64,000 nucleotides of DNA from positions 62,001-126,000 of the forward strand of contig JAAVTG010001021.1 of NCBI GenBank assembly GCA_011947345.1, in the 5' to 3' direction. Made by a program: the position numbers and the translations under genes. This document shows, piece after piece, positions 56,692-64,000 of this stretch. The notes under the pieces are model-generated. The model searched no databases. It saw only the letters and a program-made list of their open reading frames with translations, and was not told where the DNA came from. How positions within the stretch are numbered: the stretch's first letter is position 1; each line of letters starts with the position of its first letter. The DNA comes from Phytophthora quininea. Its lineage: Eukaryota; Oomycota; Peronosporomycetes; Peronosporales; Peronosporaceae.

Positions 56692-57520
56692 ATTTTGTCG
56701 GATGTCTTTCGGAAGAAACGACAACAGTGCGAGTGACCAATCCAGTGAATTCGTGAATGGAGGCATGGCAAGCTTTGCAGTGTGATGCTCGAGCTATTGA
56801 TAAAAAAGTGGACGCGGTGGCGCTCATTAAATTTAAATGGCGCCTCGCGGTGGTCTGTTGTCTTTGAAATGCTGTACCGGATGCTTTTGTAATACCTCAG
56901 CGCTACTTCTACTCGCCTTACTTGTTACGGGGTGTGAATCTGCTACACAATCCACAGTTCTAAAGGAACTGTGGATTTTGGTTGGTTTCTCTAGCAAAAG
57001 TCATCATTTCGATATCTGTTGTGGCCAAAACAGTGCCAGCTTGGACCACTAACTCCTTTTCCATTAACTCCCTCCATTATCGTTTCGTCTGTGGTCCTCC
57101 ATATCTCGTAGCACTTCCTGAAAGAACGATAGATCGGTAAATACACATAAATGCACAAGCGTCGTCGCTGCAGAAGCATTCACCCAAACCTTAAGGCTAT
57201 CGTCGTTTTCTCTACTCGATGTAGCCAGAGAAATACGTCTATTTGATCGTTGTTACACCAGTAAATCGACTTATGAAAAGTTCTCAGCCGCTGAACCAAC
57301 TTGGAGTCGGTTGCCAACTTTGGTTGTAATCTTCTGGACGTCCTTCATTTTCGGTAAGGTCTTCGACCTAGTGTTAGCATATCCTTGTTGTGAACTATTC
57401 GTTTCCGACGCAACCACAATTTGCGCTGGTATGAAGTATCATACCCATCGTCCACCATTTTTTCGTGTGTACACAGAAGATCGTCGTCGAACCGGCCAAA
57501 AAGTTCTTTTAGCGCCGCTT

Positions 57521-58525
57521 TCACTGTCTCTGGAACCGGGGAGCTGTTTGTGCTCCTACGTATTTCAGATACTTTGTCAGGTTTGATCGCTTCAGTCGGA
57601 AGCCCAACCAGTGTTCAATCACCTGTTGCCAAATTGCTTGTGCTCGGGCGCAGTCCCCAAAAAGTGTTTCACGGTCCCATGCGTAAAGCAGCTCTTCGCT
57701 GGGTATTCTTTCTCTTTGTAGTGCGAATTCAAGTGGTTCATGGTGGGCCTGTAAACTAGCCACGCTTGGAAATTAGTGAGACTATTCTGTCGGTCCTAAA
57801 GTTGCTTGGGACTCTGGCACTGCACAATTCACTTTGCAATCTACAGCCTTCGAGCACAATCGGAGCCAAGTTCTTCAGCGCCTCTTCGGTTGACCCACTT
57901 CTCGGACGCAAAGCCCCCGCGTGGGGTCGAGTATGAGAGGAGAAGGAGTTCCTGGCGTCTCGTACGAAGCAGTGACGTGCTGGGCGATCTGTCGCGCACC
58001 GTGGGTCCCCTACGAGGGTCGGGTAGCAGCCTGTCGAGTTCGCTGAGCGAGGATTAGGGGGCACAAGTAGTAGATCGACTCCAGGAACGGTCAAGTAAAT
58101 GAAAACCTTCTCTTTTGTAGGACGTTAAACCTCTTCTTCTCTTCTTGTCCTTGTAGGTCTTGATCTTCAGTACTCAAACGCTCTTCGAGGCCGACTTGGG
58201 GGCCGTAGGGAAAATGCACAACTGGTGATAGCCTGGCACGACTCGCGGAGGTCACTAACATGATATTTCTGCACGACGCTTGCTTCGACTGCCACATTCG
58301 CCGCACCTGCCACCAACACGCAAGCTCTTTGTCCACTTGGACCTTCGTCAGGTCCCTTCCAGTGTCCTCCTTGACCGCTACGCCAGGAAACAGCTGCTGC
58401 AGTCCTCTCGGGTGCCTGCTCGACTGGAAGCTGAACCGTTCCACGGAACGGTGGGGCTCTCTGGGCCGCGGCTGAAGTATCCTGTTGCTTGCTCCACGCG
58501 CCGCGGTGCGGGACAGATCGTCCAC
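57521..58525 (-). pseudogene. Second LINE ORF2 fragment with an internal deletion
   Basis: On the minus strand a Pro/Arg-rich lead (58525-57850) reaches the RT entry motif VPSNFRTDRIVSLISKRG (about 57760-57810). It is then followed within about 60 bases by a tail resembling zf-RVT (YAWDRETLFGDCARAQAIWQ, then QVIEHWLGF). The palm and fingers, normally several hundred residues, are gone. The frames are also broken. Direction and family follow from these motifs only. Confidence 0.5.
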
Positions 58526-59253
58526 AAGAATTCAATCCCTTAGGTGCGTCACGACTGCAGCTGGAGCCGCTCACTGTTGAATCTGCTAAAAACATGGAAT
58601 ATTGAGGAGAGTTGTCTAGTCCTTCTATCTACTAGATTCACGTGGTTTGCAAGTATGCCACAGAGGTATCAGGCAGAACATAATGTTATCTTAGTTATCC
58701 AAGTTATCTGCGTGAGTAGTGTGGTGACTGTGGGTCGATTATAATGCCAGCATGGCTGTACTTACGCTAAAGCACTTTAGTTTTGGAAACGAGAACTATG
58801 AAGAGAGTGCTACTAGGATTTCAGCATGGCTATCACAGCTGGATACGATGCGACCAATGGGTCGTGTCAGGATCTTCACGTTGAAGTTGGCACGCTGGCG
58901 GATGCAAAAGAGGCGGTATTCAACAAAAGATACTACTAGTGGCTTGCTTCAAAACGTATGGATAGTTAGTTGGAAGTGTTTGACATTGAATAAGGTCAAC
59001 ACAATTCAATTTGCAAGCCACCGCACAAGCCCGATCTCACCGCCACCACCTCTGGAGTTCTTGGAGGCCGTTCAGAAGCACGCTCTCAAGCTGCGAGAGG
59101 AAGAAGCCGTGAACTTGTCTACAAGAGTTGAAGACTCCCGCGAGTTTATTCTCGAGACGACACGAGCTGCAGATGTCGATGTCAAGATCGAAATGTGCTG
59201 TGTGAGCTCCGAGCGTATCAACGGAGGTCAAGGCACTCGAGTCACCCTCGTCG

Positions 59254-59852
59254 ATGCGACGCAACGTGCTCTCTCTTGAGGAGACGTGGGACGCCTTGGA
59301 CGATCTGACCGCTGTGAAGCGCAAGTCCTTCATTGTGCATAGCACTGTCTGGGACGCGAAGCTCAAGAAGGGGTTTAATGGGAAGGCATCGGTGGACTTC
59401 CTTCCGGGAGGCGTGTACCCCTTCCGCCAAGTCGATGGCGTCAGCTTCTACGCTGACATCGCAAAAGTCAGCGTCCAGCTCGAACGAGGCTGCACTCCCA
59501 GAGAGGAGCAAGTCGAAGAGGGATTCCGCTGAAGTTAGAGTACGCTATGACTGTACATAAAGTACAAGGGCTGACGTGTTCGCATGTTGTTTTTCACTCA
59601 AGCTCCATCCCTAATGTGGCATTTACGTATGTGGCACTCTCTCGCGTAAGACACAGGAATTCGATAGTAATAACTCAACCTCTGACTCTTGAAAAACTCA
59701 CTTCTTCCTGCGAGCAAATACGAAGTTTCGAGCAAGAAAGCGAACGCGTTGCGATGGCCTACTCGAAAACCACGGAAATATCCCGTTTGACTGTACGGAA
59801 TATGAAAGCTCTCGCGCTCCACCACAATACCTGCCTCGCCCCGCGAATGTAG
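59254..59852 (+). pseudogene. PIF1/RRM3-type helicase C-terminal fragment
   Basis: After a one-base step near 59530, the block EYAMTVHKVQGLTCSHVVFH and TYVALSRVRHRNSIVIT shows helicase motifs V and VI of the PIF1 superfamily (HK-x-QG and the Y-VALSR arginine finger). The upstream frame (LEETWDALDDLTAVKRKSFI; GGVYPFRQVDGVSFYADIAK) fits the domain between motifs IV and V. A further possible N-terminal piece lies at 58752-59250. Walker A and B are not seen, so it is incomplete. Such fragments often come from Helitrons or from dispersed PIF1 families. The stop is TAG near 59850. Confidence 0.6.
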
Positions 59853-59889
59853 AAGCTGAAAGTATCCGAGGGGAGATTTAAACTAAGAC

Positions 59890-60544
59890 CACCCGCACAC
59901 CATACCACGAGGTAACACACCTCGTCCAAGCCTTCAGATCACTGTCATCGTTGCCGTGTCACCGGCGATTTACATCGCCGATCAGATTGTTCTCAACATG
60001 CACCAACCTCCCCAGCAATGTCTTCACCGTCCTGACGATGTGGAGGCAGCTATGAGCTACGGTCGGGCTGGAACACCGATTCCCACATAGTGGTCAGCGG
60101 CGTCTGTGGTATCCAGGACCGATATCGAGGGAAACGACGAGGTGACGAAGAAATCAAGGCAGCAGAATATCGTGGAACCATCTCAATCAATGGCATGATG
60201 CTGTACATTGCTATCGTTGCGCTGCAAGTGATTGACTCTGTCTTGCTGAAGGACCACTTCGCCGAGTTGAGCAACTTTGTCAGCTCGTCGGCTATCACCA
60301 TGAACTGCACCAGCTTGCCGATTACCTTCTACTTGAAGCGATGCTCCCTATTTACGATAAAGTACCGGTGGTGCTGGTCAGCGTCATTTGCTCCGTGCTG
60401 GGATGCTACGCGACGTACTTGTCGGGGAAATAACCCTTTGCGCCGTCCGAGAGTGATGCCGATTTTACCTTCTGCTCAGCTGAGAACCAGGACCACGTCT
60501 ACTACAACTATCCTGCCGAGCACGAGACTTCAAATCGCCAGTAA
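59890..60544 (+). pseudogene. Amino acid/auxin permease (AAAP) C-terminal fragment
   Basis: Frames read QITVIVAVSPAIYIADQIVL (a TM segment, about 59936-60000), then KRRGDEEIKAAEYRGTISIN, MMLYIAIVALQVIDSVLL, FVSSSAITMNCTSLPITFYL and, after a one-base step near 60340, LPIYDKVPVVLVSVICSVLG. A stop interrupts after ATYLSGK, and the tail CSAENQDHVYYNY runs to TAA 60542-60544. The pattern is the last TM helices of an oomycete AAAP transporter; the first two thirds are missing. It begins 37 bp after the helicase fragment. Confidence 0.55.
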
Positions 60545-62424
60545 TATACTTTTGTAGCAAAATGTGGTAGCACTAGCAGAAGATTTTATAGTTAAAAGAC
60601 TCGCGCAGAGTTGCGTTACTGTCGACTTTGACAGTCAGCAGTAGTTGTTCGTGAACAGGTCAAATGAGATCGGTTTGTTTATGTCGTTTATCAATCCTCC
60701 TAACTGCTCTTATTGAACATATAAACGATTATTGAACATACAACCGAATAATGGTAACCACAGCAACTGCCGCACGACACCAGTCTGCTGCGCACGAACG
60801 CGTCTGCAGCTTTGGTCCTGATCTTCTTCTTACCTTTCTGGAGCTGTTCCATCCCCTCGCTGTGGCTTCTAATGTGTTTCTTCATCACTGGCAAGTTATC
60901 GCGACACTTCTCTTTCCACGTAAGCTTAGATGCGTGTAGAATAATACGAAACTTTAGAGTGATTTACATCGTTGTAGTCATCCAGTTTCACCTTTCTGGT
61001 CAAATTCGTTGAAATACCCTTAAAAAAGGAACAGTTAACAACGTTTTCGTTTTTAATCCAAATCGCAAGATCGCTCAGGTAATGACTTCTACAGAATTTC
61101 TCCTGAAATTGCCTGCGTTGCGTGGTCGATGTGATGAGTGTGCATATTGATTCCGGCAGCGTAGCATGCAGTTGGCACTAATCCGACGTGAGCAAGCGAC
61201 TGACCGCGAAATAGCCGCATCTGCGGCTGAGGAGGAAGCGACAGCTGAGCTGCGATTGTTGCGACAGCAGCAGCATGACAAGACCGTCGCGGTAGTCATG
61301 CTCGGTGCTCGGCAGCGCGAGCACCATGACCGCTGTGACGAAGTCAACCGTGCCGACGCGGCCCTCATCGCAGAGATGATTAATGTCCACCTGTCGCGCC
61401 GCCGAGGTCACCAGGAGCGGATCACTCTGCTATAAGTTGCTACGCCTGCGACTCCTAGAGATGAGATCCTAGAGATGAGATCCTCGCAATCGAGCATAGT
61501 GTTGAAGCTGGTGAAGGAGATGGCGAAGCCACTGGAGACGATGACGAAAATACTGGAGAAGATGACGACGATACCGAAGGAGCTGCCATCAGGCGTGGGG
61601 ATAGCTCAGCAGCTAGCAATGAGAGGGGCGTGTCGGAAACTCATTCTACACCGGGATATGCGTCGACACGGACTTGGAACGAGCTGGATCCAAGAGCGCA
61701 CTTGCTGCTACCTGTTCCTGCTGCATCACCTACGGAATCGGCAACGACCTATGGAGGCGCCACCAGAGTGAATTTACAGCCCGGCCAAGGTAGTTCGCTG
61801 GAAGACTGCATCAACTGCACCAAATCCGATGACACGCTGGAGTGATGCGGTTCGACAAAGAAGAAGGTTGTCGAATGCAGCGCTGGCCGCGTTCGTGGTG
61901 TTCGATTTTCGAGTTAGCACGAAGCTGCCTGTTTCCTTCAATCTGATCAACTTTTAACCAGATGCATTCAATCAACGAAGTGGATCACAATAGAATGTAT
62001 TATATACCGGGAAGTATCGCTCTCCTCATCCACCGACTTTGTAGTGTGGGCCAGGCATTCAGCTTGGTTTCACTTCGCGCAGCTGGACTCCGCTGGGACA
62101 AGTTACCTCATTGTGTCCGCCAGCTACCAAGCTGTGTGGACAAGCAGGTGACGCAACCTTTGTGTCCGACGAGGACAGCTGAGGGTGAAAACTGTGTTGT
62201 AGTACGCCAATGCATTTGTGTGAATGCATGTCGTGTCCACCAAGGCTGCCTGTCGCTCCGATTGAGTGGCTGGCAGGCCTTGGGCGAGAACGAGCTAGTT
62301 AGCACTAGACTCAAGATCTCGCTCACTTTACAATTTGCCAAGGATCTAAGACATCAGTATATTCTCCTACTACTTCTGCGGGTTGGCCCCCGCACTGCTG
62401 GTGTCCTCCTACTAGTTCCGTGCT
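60545..62424. other. Spacer with only doubtful ORFs
   Basis: A plus-strand frame at 61166-61435 (MQLALIRREQATDREIAASA) is helical, Ala/Glu/Arg-rich and 89 codons long; its composition resembles the gene at 62425-63509, so it may be a fragment of the same family. Other frames (61475-61845, 61962-62543) are short or antisense. No RNA gene was seen. Confidence 0.35.
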
Positions 62425-63509
62425 TCAAAACCCCGGGCATACTACAGACTTCGACTCATTGTCACTCGGGGTCGCCTCGTCTTCGTCGTCTTCATGGTCG
62501 CTCTCAGCACGGTCTTGGATGCTTGGCTGCTCCGTTGCAATAATACTGTCACCATCCCGCCCCAAGATTCAAATATCTTTCATCGCCTTGGCCCCAGCAC
62601 GTGCGCATTGTTGCGGGCTAGCTCGATCATTTGGAGCGGCTGTCGCGTTAACTACAGCTTCGAGTTGTTCAAAACGCTGCTTCAGGTGACGTCGCATACT
62701 CTGATCTGCCAATATTTCCCTGGATACAACAAAGTCCGCTCGACCGGCAGCATCCATGGCGTTGTGATATTCTGCAAGACGCGCAGTCACCTCTGTAGTG
62801 TCAATTCTTTGTCGTTACCTTGGTCACTGGTCTGAATCGGCGCTGTTGCCATGACGACCGCGTCGAAAACAGCAACCGAAGCTTCTTCTTCACTGGCAAC
62901 AGCCTCCATTCGCAGTAACACCGCTGCTTTGTTTCGATCCGCTTTCGGGTTGCTTGCTACATACGAATCGACTGTTGAGCGCGGCGTTACCGATGGCACG
63001 GCTGGAGTAGCCGGACGGTCTTCAAAACCCACTGAGTACGGAAGGTGCGAAAGCAGCTCATCGTACGTCTCCCTTCGGCGTCTCTTGTTACACCGAAGAG
63101 CGGCAATCAAAGCAGAGTCAGCTTCATCAGCTTCCTCGCACAGCGCGCTGTACACTTGTTTCCATTCTGTAACCTGCGGCGACGCTCTATCGATCTCCTC
63201 TGCCGTCTGCAATGTCAGCAAGCAGAGAACCATGTCAATTGTCCCAGCAACTTCTCTATTAACTGCGGCATCACGTTCATTAATTGCCGCATTCACAGCG
63301 ACCGCGACTGAAGAATCCCCTCTCACACGCCCATCGAAGAAAGAATGTCTAACCGCTCTAGCCTCCTCGGCAGCAGCAGATGCTGCTATAAGGTGGCCAC
63401 GGGCCTGCAGCAACGCATCCATGATGGTGTCAGAATTATCGGGAAATTCGTCTTCGGAGCTCATCGCGGTTTGTAGTAGAACCGAGTAGAATGAGTCACT
63501 TTCAATCAT
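62425..63509 (-). CDS. Unrecognised Ala/Glu-rich helical protein
   Basis: From the start (ATG 63509, or more likely 63464, MSSEDEFPDNSDTIMDALLQ) the frame is helical and Ala-rich (HLIAASAAAEEARAVRHSFF; AVAVNAAINERDAAVNREVA), with a basic KRRRRETYDELL patch. One base is missing near 62805, after which EVTARLAEYHNAMDAAGRAD and a Gln/Arg-rich helix (MRRHLKQRFEQLEAVVNATA) follow. A TGA near 62570 interrupts before an acidic tail (ESDHEDDEDEATPSDNESKS) ending at 62425. Without readthrough the protein ends at 62569. Family unknown; possibly an oomycete repeat-associated gene. Confidence 0.45.
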
Positions 63510-64000
63510 TAAACGCGTAAGCTCCCGGAACTTGTCACGTGGCTCTCTAGATTGTTAGGAAGGACGTACCTCGACAGCAAATACACAAAATAACAAGTAG
63601 CGTTGTCGATCTACTTATCATTTTCAAATCAAAATTGACGGGAGCTCGCGAAGTCGACTTTCACCAGGTTGTATTTGACCAGCGACACCTTGTGGATAGC
63701 AGCGATGTGATTATCGTCCTGAGCCTGCTCTTAAGCGTGTCGCAAGGCCTCCGCGGTGGCGTCCGCGCTGAAGATGGCGCTGGTCACGCTTGGTACTGGT
63801 GTGCGGCAACGGACATGACCGATAAATTCGTCGCTATTGCCGCGCCAATGCAGTCTGGCGGCGACGTCCCGTTGTCCACGCTTGCACTGGCGTTGTTGTT
63901 GGGCGGGCATGCAGTTTGACGCTCGGCCATTTCGCTTGGTAGCGAGCTGCCTCGTCAGTGTTCTCCCATTGCGTATGTTGCGGTCGCTGGTTGGAGGCGC
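63510..64000. other. Right-edge stretch without a supported gene
   Basis: Short frames on both strands (for example plus 63635-63919) have coding-like composition but no domain, and they are cut or overlapped. One may be the end of a gene continuing past the window. Confidence 0.3.

Noticed and set aside
61962..62543. Plus-strand 193-codon frame
   Set aside because: Mixed Cys/Leu composition, partly antisense to the acidic tail of the minus-strand gene; no family.
63635..63919. Plus-strand 94-codon frame near the right edge
   Set aside because: An equally good frame exists on the other strand and there is no domain or splice context.

Overview
This window is eukaryotic nuclear DNA and most likely from an oomycete, probably Phytophthora or a close relative in the Peronosporales. 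The grounds are closely packed genes with very short introns (about 50-110 bp), a secreted RXLR-dEER effector, a CCT-motif protein, a bZIP factor with an altered DNA-contact residue, and LTR, Mutator-like and pogo-like transposons of the kinds common in oomycete genomes. The assignment rests on gene content alone; no search was run.

Region 1-35.7 kb is gene-dense and mainly housekeeping. In order it holds an MFS transporter (+), GPI transamidase subunit PIG-T (-), a CCT protein (-), a HMMR/KIF15-like coiled-coil protein (+), a protein joining a DGCR8-like WW region to a dsRNA-binding domain (+), a PH-domain protein (+), proteasome ATPase Rpt2 (-), a TEY MAP kinase (+), diphthamide synthase DPH1 (-), a bZIP factor (+), a ZRANB2-like splicing factor (-), an unrecognised protein (-), mitochondrial ribosomal protein uL1m (+), biotin-protein ligase (-), katanin p60 (-), a KIX-like protein (-), a TLC-domain membrane protein (-), a ZIP metal transporter (-), a RING-H2 ubiquitin ligase (+), an unrecognised protein (+) and methionine aminopeptidase 1 (-). 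Most neighbours lie within a few hundred bases, often head-to-head or tail-to-tail. A deleted pogo-like transposon with perfect terminal repeats sits 135 bp upstream of the ZIP start codon.

Region 36-64 kb is transposon-rich. A decayed pogo/Tigger transposase is followed by an intact 140-residue RXLR effector at the edge of the repeat zone. Next comes a Copia retrotransposon (41179-49122, 5-bp target duplication GGAGG) whose 5' LTR was later split by a complete Mutator-like element (41386-44015, 8-bp duplication). A Gypsy chromovirus (49750-55829, duplication GATAC) has LTRs that look identical. Beyond it lie LINE fragments, a PIF1-type helicase fragment beside a broken amino-acid permease, and one unrecognised alanine/glutamate-rich gene.

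Many genes, including conserved single-copy ones and the youngest transposons, show a reading-frame break that one missing base explains, usually in a run of identical bases. The direction is nearly uniform, which points to consensus-sequence error rather than gene death. Such genes are therefore listed as CDS spanning the break. No rRNA, tRNA or CRISPR was recognised.
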